From an uncultured Prevotellaceae bacterium (GTDB lineage Bacteria > Bacteroidota > Bacteroidia > Bacteroidales > Bacteroidaceae): a stretch of 53,685 nucleotides of DNA. Below the pieces are notes generated by a model that saw only the letters and a list, made by a program, of their open reading frames with translations, was not told the DNA's origin and made no database searches. Below, in pieces: positions 33,280 through 42,665 of this stretch. Every line of letters starts with the position of its first letter. The stretch's first letter is position 1. The stretch lies in contig CACWOS010000042.1 of assembly GCA_902762565.1 (NCBI GenBank), forward strand, positions 1 through 53,685. Direction: 5' to 3'. The position numbers were made by a program, and so were the translations under genes.

Positions 33280-33287
33280 TACCTTTG
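33280..33287 (+). promoter_or_regulatory. -7 box upstream of the GH3 gene
   Basis: TACCTTTG, 26 bases before the chosen ATG at 33314. It excludes the longer frame starting at 33230 as the translated form, since that start lies upstream of the box. Confidence 0.65.
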
Positions 33288-33313
33288 TCCCCATAAATCC
33301 TAAACCAACAAAA

Positions 33314-35926
33314 ATGAAACGAAACTTTATCACATTCATTGCGCTCGTTATGAGCATGATGAGCCTGCAGGCTCAAAACAGTTACAAATGGCAGAACACC
33401 CAGCTTCCGATGGTGGAGCGTATGGAGAGTCTGCTGGGTATGTTGACCCCTGAAGAGAAGGTGGGTCTGATGATGAACAAGTCGATATCGATAGACCGTC
33501 TGGGCATTCCCAGCTACAACTGGTGGAGCGAGGCCTGTCACGGTGTACGTCAGGGTGGCTACACAGTTTATCCACAACCTATTGGTATGGCTGCAGCTTT
33601 CAATGCACAATTGGTGTACGACGTATTCTCGCAGGTCTCTGACGAGGCACGTGCTAACTGGAACCGTACGGACCACAAGGACCCAAAGTTGTACAATGTC
33701 CCTATGGGCGTGACCTACTATCCTGGCAATCCTGAACTGACATTCTGGTGTCCCAACGTCAACATCTTCCGCGATCCGCGTTGGGGTCGTGGTCAGGAGA
33801 CGTGTGGCGAAGATCCCTACCTGAATGCGGTGCTGGGTGTGCAGACCGTTTTGGGTATGCAGGAGCCTATCACGTTGAACGGTAAGACCTATTATAAAAC
33901 GCATGCCTGTGCCAAACACTATGCCGTGCACAGCGGTCCTGAGCCCTTGCGCCACTCGATGAACGTGGATCCTACGAATCGCGACCTTTGGGAAACCTAT
34001 CTGCCTGCGTTTAAGGCACTGGTGAAGAAAGGAAACGTACGCGAGGTGATGTGTGCCTATCAGCGTTTCGAAGGTAAGCCATGCTGCTCTTCTGACCGTC
34101 TGTTGATTGATATCCTGCGCAACAAGTGGAACTACGACGCATTGGTGGTGACGGACTGCGATGCCATCAACAACTTCTATAATAAAGGTCAGCATGAAAC
34201 TCATAAAGACCCACTATCGGCTACTGTTGACGCTGTGCTGAATGGTACTGACCTTGAGTGCGGTAAGGTGATGATGAACCTTGGTGACGGTTTGAAACGC
34301 GGACTGATTAAGGAGAGCGACCTAGACCAACATCTGCGTAAGACGCTGATGGGACGTTTCGAGTTGGGCATGTTCGACCCTGCTGAGAGCCTTCCGTGGT
34401 CGAAGATTCCTGCATCGACTATCTCCTGTGAGAAGCACGATGCTCTTGCCACCCAAGCCGCTCGTGAGTCGATGGTGCTTTTGGAGAACAATGGCATTCT
34501 GCCGCTTTCGAAGGATATCAAGACGATTGCTGTCGTGGGTCCTAATGCTGACGATGTGGAGCTGCTAAATGGTAACTATGGTGGTACGCCCACTAAAGAA
34601 CATCAGCACTCGCTGTTAGAGGGTATCAAGGCCGCAGTGCCTAATGCCAGGATTATCTATCAGAAGGCCTGTGAGCTGAACGATGAGTATGCAACTATTC
34701 ACCACCTGCAGGACTTCAATAGCGGCAAGGGCGTGAAGGTGGAGTTCTATAATAACCGTGCGCTTGACGGTTCTCCCGTCAAGACCGATTATTACAACGA
34801 GTTGAATTTCTCGACCTTTGGCGCTTGGGGCTTCGCTCAGGGTGTCAGCAAAGATGAACTCAGTGTTCGCGTCAGCGGACAGTATACGTCGACCTTTACA
34901 GGCGAGATGAAATATACGCTCAATACTGATAACGGCTATGTACTGAAAGTTAATGGTGAGGTCGTTGAGGAGAACAAGGGAGGTGGACGTCGAGGCTTTG
35001 GATTCCGTCGTGCTACTGAATACAAGTCCTTCCCTGTTGAGGCTGGTAAGACCTACGACGTTACGATTGAGTATAAACATGGCAACGGACAGTTTGCGAT
35101 GTTGCGTGGCGACATCTGCGAGCGCAAACTGGTGGACTTCACTAATCTTGCCAATGAGGTTAAGCAGGCTGACGCTATTATCATCATCGGTGGTATCTCT
35201 GCCCGTATGGAGGGAGAGGGTGGCGACAAGCAGGACATCGAACTGCCTAAAGTACAGCAGATGTTGGTGACAGCCATGCACCAGACAGGACGGCCTGTGG
35301 TGTTTGTCAATTGTTCAGGTTCGGCTATCGCCTTTGGTAGTGTTGATGGACGATACGATGCACTGTTGCAGGCTTGGTATCCTGGACAGGGTGGTGCGAA
35401 GGCACTGGCTGAAGTGCTGTTTGGCGACTATAACCCTGGCGGAAAACTCCCTGTGACCTTCTATCGCTCGAACAGCGACCTGCCCGACTTCCTCGACTAT
35501 TCGATGAAGAATCGTACGTATCGTTACTTTACGGGTATTCCCCAGTATGCCTTTGGCTATGGACTGAGCTATACGACGTTCAGCGTGGGCAAGGCAAAAG
35601 TAAAGAGCCAGAAGGGCAAAGCACCTAAGGTGACACTGACTGTTCCTGTGAAGAATACGGGTAAGCGCGAGGGTACTGAAACGCTACAGGTCTATGTAAA
35701 GCGACTGAATGATGCAGGTGCACCTATCAAGGCTCTGAAAGGCTTCCAAAAGCTGATTCTGAAGGCTGGAGAGACTCAAAATGCCATTGTCACCCTCGAT
35801 GGTGAGGCCTTCGAATACTACGACGAGATGAAAGACGAACTTGCCGTAAAGCCTGGCAAATACCAGATACTTTACGGCACGTCGTCAAGGGATGAGGACT
35901 TGAAGTCGTTCGACTTCTCCTTCTAG
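33314..35926 (+). CDS. GH3 beta-xylosidase/beta-glucosidase with PA14 insert
   Basis: An 870-residue secreted enzyme (signal peptide ends SLQAQ). The GH3 (alpha/beta)8 domain spans about 30-360 with the nucleophile Asp281 in LVVTDCDAI and the KHYAVHSGPE substrate loop. The second GH3 domain is interrupted by a PA14-like insert (about 470-600), and an FnIII-like domain ends the protein. This architecture is typical of Prevotella xylosidases (Xyl3 type) and beta-glucosidases. It removes terminal xylose or glucose from oligosaccharides. It faces the fucI-ending operon and both share a terminator. Xylosidase is favoured by the SGPEPLRH context; this is not decisive. Confidence 0.88.
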   Translation: MKRNFITFIALVMSMMSLQAQNSYKWQNTQLPMVERMESLLGMLTPEEKVGLMMNKSISIDRLGIPSYNWWSEACHGVRQGGYTVYPQPIGMAAAFNAQLVYDVFSQVSDEARANWNRTDHKDPKLYNVPMGVTYYPGNPELTFWCPNVNIFRDPRWGRGQETCGEDPYLNAVLGVQTVLGMQEPITLNGKTYYKTHACAKHYAVHSGPEPLRHSMNVDPTNRDLWETYLPAFKALVKKGNVREVMCAYQRFEGKPCCSSDRLLIDILRNKWNYDALVVTDCDAINNFYNKGQHETHKDPLSATVDAVLNGTDLECGKVMMNLGDGLKRGLIKESDLDQHLRKTLMGRFELGMFDPAESLPWSKIPASTISCEKHDALATQAARESMVLLENNGILPLSKDIKTIAVVGPNADDVELLNGNYGGTPTKEHQHSLLEGIKAAVPNARIIYQKACELNDEYATIHHLQDFNSGKGVKVEFYNNRALDGSPVKTDYYNELNFSTFGAWGFAQGVSKDELSVRVSGQYTSTFTGEMKYTLNTDNGYVLKVNGEVVEENKGGGRRGFGFRRATEYKSFPVEAGKTYDVTIEYKHGNGQFAMLRGDICERKLVDFTNLANEVKQADAIIIIGGISARMEGEGGDKQDIELPKVQQMLVTAMHQTGRPVVFVNCSGSAIAFGSVDGRYDALLQAWYPGQGGAKALAEVLFGDYNPGGKLPVTFYRSNSDLPDFLDYSMKNRTYRYFTGIPQYAFGYGLSYTTFSVGKAKVKSQKGKAPKVTLTVPVKNTGKREGTETLQVYVKRLNDAGAPIKALKGFQKLILKAGETQNAIVTLDGEAFEYYDEMKDELAVKPGKYQILYGTSSRDEDLKSFDFSF

Positions 35927-35932
35927 TCACCG

Positions 35933-35952
35933 TTCCCAGCGGTTTTCCGCTG
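35933..35952. terminator. Bidirectional terminator
   Basis: CCCAGCGG, TTTT, CCGCTGGG: an 8-bp perfect stem followed by TTTT, lying between the convergent GH3 and isomerase genes, 7 bases after one stop and 9 before the other. Confidence 0.85.
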
Positions 35953-35961
35953 GGTTTTCCC

Positions 35962-37788
35962 TTACTTATAGATAGGACCAAAGTTGGCGCAAGCACGATA
36001 GTCGGCGCCTTCTTTGTCCATTCCGAAGGAATTCCAGCAAGCAGGACGGAAGATGTCCTTATCAGCAATGTTGTGCATACAGACGGGGATGCGGAGCATA
36101 GCGCAAAGCGTAATCAGGTCAGCACCTACGTGTCCGTAGCAGATGGCTCCGTGGTTGGCTCCCCAGTTGTTCATAACGCTATAGACATCCTTGAAGGCAT
36201 CCTTCGTGGGATCGAGACGTGGGGCAAACCAAGTGGTAGGCCAAGTGGGGTCAGTACGCTTGTCAAGAATATCGTGGGTCTTGGGGTCGAGCTCTACGGT
36301 CCAGCCCTCAGCCAACTGCAATACAGGACCTAAGCCTGCAACAAGGTTCAGACGGAGCATCGTCATAGGCATACCACCTTTTGTGACGAAGTGCGAAGAA
36401 TAACCACCACCACGGAAGTAGTCGCGATCGGCAGGCATCCATGAGGTGGCCTTCAGACAGGCCTCCATGTCCTCGTCCTTCATCTCCCAGAAAGGCTTGA
36501 TGGTAGGATTGCCGTCCTTGTCGCTCATGGCGCCTGTGGCATCAAGGGTGGTAGCACCACTATTGATGAGGTGGATGAAACCACCAGCAGCTGCACCACT
36601 CAGGTCAGTACCCGTGACGCGCTTCACAGCCTCTGGGCTCCAATAAGTGCGGATATCGCTGAACATCACACCCTTGTTGGTCAGCAGATGGCCAAACAGC
36701 ATAGACATACCATTCAGGAAGTCGTTCTCTGTGGCCAATGTGTAAGCCTCGCGAGGACCGTTCCAGTCGAACGAAGTGCACATCATCGACTCAGGGAAGT
36801 CGAAGTTGGGCTTATAGTCCGTCCACTGACGCTGTCCCTGCACACCGGCAGCAATGGCATTGTGGCCGATAGCTTCTTCCTTGTAGCCCATTGCACCCAG
36901 CTTTTCGCTGCCCTGCATCAGGTCGCGAATAATCATCATACACTTCACGGTGAACTCCCAGTCCTCGTCTTTCTCCTGACGATTCTTGCCCTTGCCCTTT
37001 CCGTTGAAGGTAGTCATAGGCACGCCAGGGAACAATGGACGGTCCTCGTTATAGTCGTGCCCCTCCTGAGGCTTGCAGTATTTCTCTACCCACTTCATGG
37101 CCTTCTCAAACTCGTCCTTGTCGTAGATACCGAAGTCAACACGACGGAGAATCTCTACCAGTGATACATACTCTGTACGCATGCCAAGGTACTGTTGCAG
37201 GAAGTCGGCATTGACGATACTTCCAGCGATACCCATACATGTGTTTCCTAATGACAAGTAGCTCTTTCCACGCATCGTGGCCACAGCCTGAGCGGCACGG
37301 GCAAAGCGCAGAATCTTCTCGGCCACATCCTCAGGAATGGTGTTGTCGTCGAGGTCCTGCACATCATGACCATAGATGCCGTAAGCGGGCAACCCTTTCT
37401 GGGCATGGGCAGCGAGGACGGCAGCCAAGTAAACAGCTCCTGGACGCTCTGTACCATTGAAGCCCCAAACAGCCTTGGGATAGGTGGGATTCATGTCCAT
37501 CGTCTCTGAACCATAGCACCAGCAGGAGGTGACAGTAATGGTAGAGCCTACACCTTCGCGCTCAAACTGTTCGGCACAAGCGGCACTCTCACCCACACGA
37601 CCTATCGTCGTGTTTGAAATGACGCACTCAACGGGACTTCCGTCACCATTCTTCAGATTGCTCTCAATGAGCGTTTTTACAGCCTTAGCGAGGTTCATAG
37701 TCTTCTCTTCCAGACCCTCGCGAATACCACCCTGACGACCATCAATCGTAGGACGGATACCAATTTTTGGATAAATAGTTTTCTTCAT
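35962..37788 (-). CDS. fucI: L-fucose/D-arabinose isomerase (FucI family)
   Basis: A 608-residue protein that matches E. coli FucI along its whole length. The active-site residues that correspond to E. coli Glu337 and Asp361 are Glu354 (LATEND) and Asp378 (FSDIRTY), with the same spacing; GYSSHF and [10 protein letters not shown] are conserved. FucI interconverts L-fucose and L-fuculose and also D-arabinose and D-ribulose. Here it is the last gene of an operon with an aldolase and no fuculokinase or fuculose-phosphate aldolase, so the D-arabinose activity may be the relevant one. Start overlaps the symporter stop by ATGA (37785-37788). Confidence 0.93.
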   Translation of the reverse strand: MKKTIYPKIGIRPTIDGRQGGIREGLEEKTMNLAKAVKTLIESNLKNGDGSPVECVISNTTIGRVGESAACAEQFEREGVGSTITVTSCWCYGSETMDMNPTYPKAVWGFNGTERPGAVYLAAVLAAHAQKGLPAYGIYGHDVQDLDDNTIPEDVAEKILRFARAAQAVATMRGKSYLSLGNTCMGIAGSIVNADFLQQYLGMRTEYVSLVEILRRVDFGIYDKDEFEKAMKWVEKYCKPQEGHDYNEDRPLFPGVPMTTFNGKGKGKNRQEKDEDWEFTVKCMMIIRDLMQGSEKLGAMGYKEEAIGHNAIAAGVQGQRQWTDYKPNFDFPESMMCTSFDWNGPREAYTLATENDFLNGMSMLFGHLLTNKGVMFSDIRTYWSPEAVKRVTGTDLSGAAAGGFIHLINSGATTLDATGAMSDKDGNPTIKPFWEMKDEDMEACLKATSWMPADRDYFRGGGYSSHFVTKGGMPMTMLRLNLVAGLGPVLQLAEGWTVELDPKTHDILDKRTDPTWPTTWFAPRLDPTKDAFKDVYSVMNNWGANHGAICYGHVGADLITLCAMLRIPVCMHNIADKDIFRPACWNSFGMDKEGADYRACANFGPIYK

Positions 37789-39305
37789 AATATGTTTTTG
37801 GTTTTAAATAGATATGTCATCAAGAATCCGATTAGGAATATCGTGGTGGTGCCCAGGACGATGGCGAGATAGGGGTGCAGGTGGATGCCTGGAAGATGCC
37901 ACAACTCTGCTAGCGATATCCACGCAATGACTATGATGCCAGCCACACAGCCTAGGAAGGCTGCGAGACGATTAATCTTCTGGGGAATGCATCCCAACAG
38001 GAATAAACCGAGCATGCCGCCTGAGAATATCGAGCTGAGCGTCCACCACGCGTCAATGATGCTTTCTACCGAGAGCATCGCGATGGCCACACAGGCGCCT
38101 AGCATGCCTACGCCGAAACTTGATAGACGTACGATGGCAAGTTCGAGTTTCTGGTGCTTGTGATGGTCGGTAGGGTCATGATGACGCAAACGATCAGTCA
38201 TGTTACGTGCTTTCAAGAAGAACGGACGTACATAATCGGTTAGGATAATTGTTGCTGCAGAGGTCACACTGGTAGAAACGGTGCTCATGCCAGCAGCAAA
38301 TATGCTGGCAATCAACAACCCACGTAAGCCTACGGGAAGACCATTGACAATGAAATAAGGAAATACATAGTCGGGCTTGGCCTGAATCTCTGCGGGCAAG
38401 GGTGCCACACCAGTCTGATAGTACGAGTATAGTGCTGAGCCAATGAGGAAGAACAGTGCTGAAACAGGAATAAAGAGATAACCTCCGAAGAGTGCTGAGA
38501 ACTTTGCATCCTTGTCTGTTTTGGCTGCATGGTAGCGTTGTACGTAATTCTGGTCGATACCATAGTTCTGCAAGTTGATGAAGATGCCGTAAATCAAACA
38601 CACCCAGAACGTCGATGTGGTTAAATCTGACGAAAAGGCACCTAACGAAAACTTGTTACCCATTGAACTATTGGCTGCCAGTTCGAAGGTTTGCATGGGT
38701 CCTTCAGGCATCGAGAACATCAAGATGGCCAAACAAAGAAGTGCACCACCAATGAGTATGATGCCCTGAATGGCATCAGCCCAAATGACAGCCTTCAGAC
38801 CACCCATCATCGAATAGATGATAATACCTATCGATGTAAGGATGATGACGGTGTGCATGTCCCAACCCATAAGGATGTACATCGGTACAGCCAACAAATA
38901 GAGGATGGAACCCATACGCGCGATCTGCGTTAGCAAGTAGCAGGCAGAGGCGTATAAACGTGCCCACGCACCAAACTTTTCTTCCAAAAACGTGTAGGCT
39001 GATACGGAGCCCGAATGCCTGTAGAATGGTACGAAATACTTGGCGGCAAAATAACTTGCGATGGGTATCGATAGCGAGAATACAAAGGCATTCCAGTCAG
39101 CCGCAAACGCTTTGCCAGGATAACCTATGTATGAAATGCTCGACACATACGTTGCGAAGATGCTCATGCCTACCACCCATCCAGGAATCGAATGACCAGC
39201 CGAGGTGAACTCGTCAGCGCTGGAGCCCTTCTTGAAGAAAGAACAGCCGAACACCACCACACCTAGTGTGAAGACGATGAAGATGACGAAATCAATTAGA
39301 TGCAT
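37785..39305 (-). CDS. Sodium:solute symporter (SSS family)
   Basis: A 506-residue membrane protein with about 13 helices and the SSS pattern: [22 protein letters not shown] at the sodium site region and [13 protein letters not shown] in helix 8 (Ser/Thr of the Na2 site). SSS members carry sugars, sugar acids, sialic acids and others. It overlaps the aldolase gene by 10 bases upstream and fucI by 4 downstream, so its substrate should be what the aldolase or isomerase uses. SSS-type sialic-acid carriers are a precedent for uptake of 3-deoxy-ulosonic acids. Specificity cannot be read from sequence. Confidence 0.88.
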   Translation of the reverse strand: MHLIDFVIFIVFTLGVVVFGCSFFKKGSSADEFTSAGHSIPGWVVGMSIFATYVSSISYIGYPGKAFAADWNAFVFSLSIPIASYFAAKYFVPFYRHSGSVSAYTFLEEKFGAWARLYASACYLLTQIARMGSILYLLAVPMYILMGWDMHTVIILTSIGIIIYSMMGGLKAVIWADAIQGIILIGGALLCLAILMFSMPEGPMQTFELAANSSMGNKFSLGAFSSDLTTSTFWVCLIYGIFINLQNYGIDQNYVQRYHAAKTDKDAKFSALFGGYLFIPVSALFFLIGSALYSYYQTGVAPLPAEIQAKPDYVFPYFIVNGLPVGLRGLLIASIFAAGMSTVSTSVTSAATIILTDYVRPFFLKARNMTDRLRHHDPTDHHKHQKLELAIVRLSSFGVGMLGACVAIAMLSVESIIDAWWTLSSIFSGGMLGLFLLGCIPQKINRLAAFLGCVAGIIVIAWISLAELWHLPGIHLHPYLAIVLGTTTIFLIGFLMTYLFKTKNIL

Positions 39306-40234
39306 AGCTTGCCATTCTTGATGGGTAATGCGTCAAGTGCTTGTCTAATTTTATCGCGCTCTGGTGTCTCGAACTTGTAGAACGGCGAGGCTACGAAATC
39401 ATCGTTGATGATGCCGAGCAAACTGAGGGCACACTTCAAACCTTTCAAGTAGCTAGAGCCATGCTTGCCAACAGTATATATCGTTGTGGATATCTGCATA
39501 ATGAGTTGCTGCAAGTCGAGCACGCGATTGATGTCACGAGCCGAGGCTGCATCGTACATAGCCACGTAGAGCTCTGGGAACATATTGGCACCACCATTGA
39601 TACCACCTTGAGCACCCAATAGCACACATTCGCCTGTAATCTCCTCAGGGCCTACCAACATGGCGAAGTCAGGACGATGTTGCATCTTGTACATCACGCT
39701 CTGGAAGTAGACCGTATTGGCAGAGGAGTCTTTGAAACCCACCACCTGCTCATTTCTTGCAATGCGAGCAACAGTGTCTGGTGCGAAACTGACCTTTACA
39801 TGCGAAGGCATATTATATAAGAACACAGGAAGGGGCAATTGTGGTACCAGCTCTTCATAGAACTGGGCCAACTCGGGTTGACCCGTAGCGAAGTAGTAAG
39901 GTGGAGCTGAAACGACACCATCGGCACCATAGTCGGCAGCCTTACGGGCCAGTCGTACACTCTCTTCTATTGACGTGTCAGTGATGCATGCTAACAGGGG
40001 CAAACGTCCGCGATTGATGCGACACGCCTCCTTAATCATTTGCTTGCGCACATCGTATGAGAGGCTTTGCTCCTCGCCCGTCGTACCCAATACGAAGAGG
40101 CCGTGCACACCTCCTTCTATTAAGTGTTCTATCAGTCGCTCGAGACTTTCTACGTCAAGTGTTTCATTGTTAATCAGTGGTGTTACTAGTGGTGGAATGA
40201 TACCACTCAAGGGTCTTTTAAAATTTGTTTCCAT
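39296..40234 (-). CDS. DHDPS/N-acetylneuraminate-lyase family aldolase
   Basis: A TIM-barrel Schiff-base lyase of about 312 residues. LGTTGEEQSLS is the family GTTGE motif, FLYNMPSH holds the catalytic Tyr, and VGFKDSSAN the Schiff-base Lys. The GFKD form is typical for enzymes acting on 2-keto-3-deoxy sugar acids rather than for housekeeping DapA. The start at 40234 (METNFKRP) was chosen because the open frame further upstream reads through the end of the rhamnosidase gene and lacks family similarity. The gene lies 14 bases after the GH78 gene and overlaps the symporter by 10 bases. Likely reaction: retro-aldol release of pyruvate from a 3-deoxy-ulosonic acid. Confidence 0.85.
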   Translation of the reverse strand: METNFKRPLSGIIPPLVTPLINNETLDVESLERLIEHLIEGGVHGLFVLGTTGEEQSLSYDVRKQMIKEACRINRGRLPLLACITDTSIEESVRLARKAADYGADGVVSAPPYYFATGQPELAQFYEELVPQLPLPVFLYNMPSHVKVSFAPDTVARIARNEQVVGFKDSSANTVYFQSVMYKMQHRPDFAMLVGPEEITGECVLLGAQGGINGGANMFPELYVAMYDAASARDINRVLDLQQLIMQISTTIYTVGKHGSSYLKGLKCALSLLGIINDDFVASPFYKFETPERDKIRQALDALPIKNGKLCI

Positions 40235-40247
40235 AATGCAGTTTGTT

Positions 40248-42665
40248 TTATTTCTTATGTTTTGTTTTTTTACCATGTTTACTTTTTTGCCCCCTGGCGG
40301 AAGCCTGCCCCCCGTTTGGCTGAGGTATCTTGTCCTCGAAATGATGATGACCATCGCCAACGCTTTCAGCATGCTTGCTATAGGGTAGGTAGACATCAGC
40401 AAAACCACCATGAGGCACGTCAATGTCGAGTGTAAACAGGCCGTTCTCTCGCTTCCACGATACCTTTACCTCGCCAAAAGCACTCATCGTTGAACCCTTA
40501 CACCACGTTAGGTCGCCAACGGGATGTGGCTCAATTTCAATGAGTTCACCTGAACGACGAATGCCTAGAAGGTCGGGAATTAGAAGGTTCTCGATATGTG
40601 CCATCATGAAGTGGTTCATGGAGGCGCCCATATCAGGATTCCACTGTTCGGTCAACGTGGTGTGCCCCTTCTTAATCTGATAACCGTATCCAGGAACGTC
40701 GTCGTGGTTCAACATCGTATAAAGCAATTCACGTTGGTCGTTCTGTGTCAGTACGGTAAAAAGGTAGCGATTGCCAACATCGCCCGTAGTCAGACGATTG
40801 CCGTGAGCTTTGATATCCTTGACAAGATTCTGAAAGACTGCCTGATAGTCATCTTCTGGAACCAACTTCAAGTAGAGCGCCAACGATAGTGCACACTGAC
40901 TGCCTGTAGCGTAGGTTTTCTTCTTGACATCGTAGAACTCACGATTAAACGCGTGGCGAATGCTGTCGGCTCTTAGATTATACCAATTGGCATCTTGTTT
41001 CTTCCCCAAATGTTTAGCAATCACATACATATAACACATCCACTGATAATAATGGGCTGTTGAAACGAGGGGCATGGGTGTGTTTTTCGAGAATCCTGCA
41101 CGTCCAGGGCCGTAGTCGTACCAGTCACCCAAACCTTGTTTAAGTATGAAGCATGAGTCCTTCGAAGCCAAGTAGTTAATATAACGTTTCATAGCTTCGT
41201 AGTGCTTGTCTGCTAAATCGAGATCACCATAGTGTTGCCAATAGAGCATGGGTAAAGCAATGATGGCACCTCCCCATTCGGGCGACTCACGGAAGGGGTC
41301 TGTTCCAGGCCCAGTAAACTGCGTGTACTCTGGTGCTATCTCTGGCATCGAACCATCTTCGCGTTGGGCGTCAACGATGTTCTGCATGGTTTGTTCTATC
41401 ATGTAGCGTGCATTATAGTTATAAACGAGTGCCTCTCCATTCAACCAGTCTTGTTCCAACCAACCCAACTTCTCACGTGAGGGACAATCAGTCCATACGG
41501 CTTGCCAATTCGAGCGGATGGCACGATCAATTAATTGATGGGTAGCATTGATACGCGGATTGGAACATTCGAATGTTCCTGTGCGTTCTGCCGAGTTGTA
41601 TACAAAGCATGACTCAACCTTTTTTAACGCGTCAATGTCACCTTCCACCTGTAGATAGCGGAACGAATAGTATGAGAAGCGCGGATGCCACACTTCAGTA
41701 GCCCCACCTTTTATTATATAAGTATAATAATGTGGACGACCTGTTTGACGCTGATTTACCAGTCCGTCTTTGTCCAACGTTTCGCCAGGCGTGAGTTTGA
41801 GCCATTGGCCAGCCTTACCCTCAACAGTAATTTCTGGATAGCCTGCGAGGTTTTGTCCCATATCAAGTATGAGGATAGAATCCTTGTGCAAGGTTTGCTT
41901 CACAGGATATCGTTCCATTAATTTAGTAGAATGAGCAATCTGAGGACGTAGTCGACCCTCTGGCCCCTTCATAATGACTACGGGCTTCCACTGCTCCCCC
42001 TCTTGAGAAGGTGTGGAGGAGATCTCTAAGCGTGCATCATAATCCTCACCACCATAGATGCTGTTAAAGGTAATAGGACTCTCTGCCCACTGCCACTTGT
42101 CGTCACTATACACACGTTCACGCATGCCATCATCGTAGGTAACATAGAGGAAGTAGAGTAGGGTGGGTGGTCCGAAAGAAATCTTCAATTTGACGTATCT
42201 TCCGCCTTGTTCATTATAAAAACCATTACCCAATAATACGCGTAACTCATTGTCGCCTTGCTGAATCTGTTGGGTGACATCGTATACATTGAAAAACACG
42301 GTCTTGTCATAATCGCTCCAAGTAGGTGCAAACTCTGAAGTCCCAACTTTTTGACCATTGATGGTGGCCTCGTAGAAACCTAATCCACAGATGCGCAACT
42401 CGGCATGTTTCACCGTCTTGTAGGGCTTGAACGAACGACGCAGGATGATGCTGCGTCGCGAAAGTGGCTCAGCCTTGTCCCACTCGGCCTTAGTTTTCTT
42501 AATGGCATTGCCAGAATAATGGCGACCTTCTGGTATCTTGGCGACTTCGCGAGTAATGGCGCCAATCCACTGGGCCTCGCCAAAGTAGCCTTGAGCAATA
42601 GCGCATACGCTAAATGCTAATTGATAAATAATAAATGATAAGATTATCAGATGAAATCGTTTCAT
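40248..42665 (-). CDS. GH78 alpha-L-rhamnosidase, secreted
   Basis: An 805-residue protein with a signal peptide (about 1-25) and the Bac_rhamnosid layout: N-terminal beta-sandwich carbohydrate-binding domains (ELRICGLGFYEATINGQKVG), the (alpha/alpha)6 barrel with DCPSREKLGWLEQDW (catalytic acid region) and TLTEQWNPDMGASMNHFM (second Glu), and a C-terminal beta domain. It ends in an unusual tail rich in His, Lys and Gly (about residues 770-805). It overlaps the preceding glycosidase gene by ATGA. It cleaves terminal alpha-L-rhamnose from pectic or other glycans; in rhamnogalacturonan II, rhamnose caps Kdo. Confidence 0.9.
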   Translation of the reverse strand: MKRFHLIILSFIIYQLAFSVCAIAQGYFGEAQWIGAITREVAKIPEGRHYSGNAIKKTKAEWDKAEPLSRRSIILRRSFKPYKTVKHAELRICGLGFYEATINGQKVGTSEFAPTWSDYDKTVFFNVYDVTQQIQQGDNELRVLLGNGFYNEQGGRYVKLKISFGPPTLLYFLYVTYDDGMRERVYSDDKWQWAESPITFNSIYGGEDYDARLEISSTPSQEGEQWKPVVIMKGPEGRLRPQIAHSTKLMERYPVKQTLHKDSILILDMGQNLAGYPEITVEGKAGQWLKLTPGETLDKDGLVNQRQTGRPHYYTYIIKGGATEVWHPRFSYYSFRYLQVEGDIDALKKVESCFVYNSAERTGTFECSNPRINATHQLIDRAIRSNWQAVWTDCPSREKLGWLEQDWLNGEALVYNYNARYMIEQTMQNIVDAQREDGSMPEIAPEYTQFTGPGTDPFRESPEWGGAIIALPMLYWQHYGDLDLADKHYEAMKRYINYLASKDSCFILKQGLGDWYDYGPGRAGFSKNTPMPLVSTAHYYQWMCYMYVIAKHLGKKQDANWYNLRADSIRHAFNREFYDVKKKTYATGSQCALSLALYLKLVPEDDYQAVFQNLVKDIKAHGNRLTTGDVGNRYLFTVLTQNDQRELLYTMLNHDDVPGYGYQIKKGHTTLTEQWNPDMGASMNHFMMAHIENLLIPDLLGIRRSGELIEIEPHPVGDLTWCKGSTMSAFGEVKVSWKRENGLFTLDIDVPHGGFADVYLPYSKHAESVGDGHHHFEDKIPQPNGGQASARGQKSKHGKKTKHKK

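Noticed and set aside
33230-33313. Longer start of the GH3 gene
   Set aside because: The extension lies upstream of the -7 box and in front of a normal signal peptide, so it is not expected to be translated.
33266-34204. 312-codon minus-strand frame opposite GH3
   Set aside because: Antisense shadow of a clear GH3 coding region.
35962-37788. Ordinary L-fucose utilisation locus
   Set aside because: Fuculokinase, fuculose-1-phosphate aldolase, FucP permease and a fucosidase are all absent; only FucI is present.
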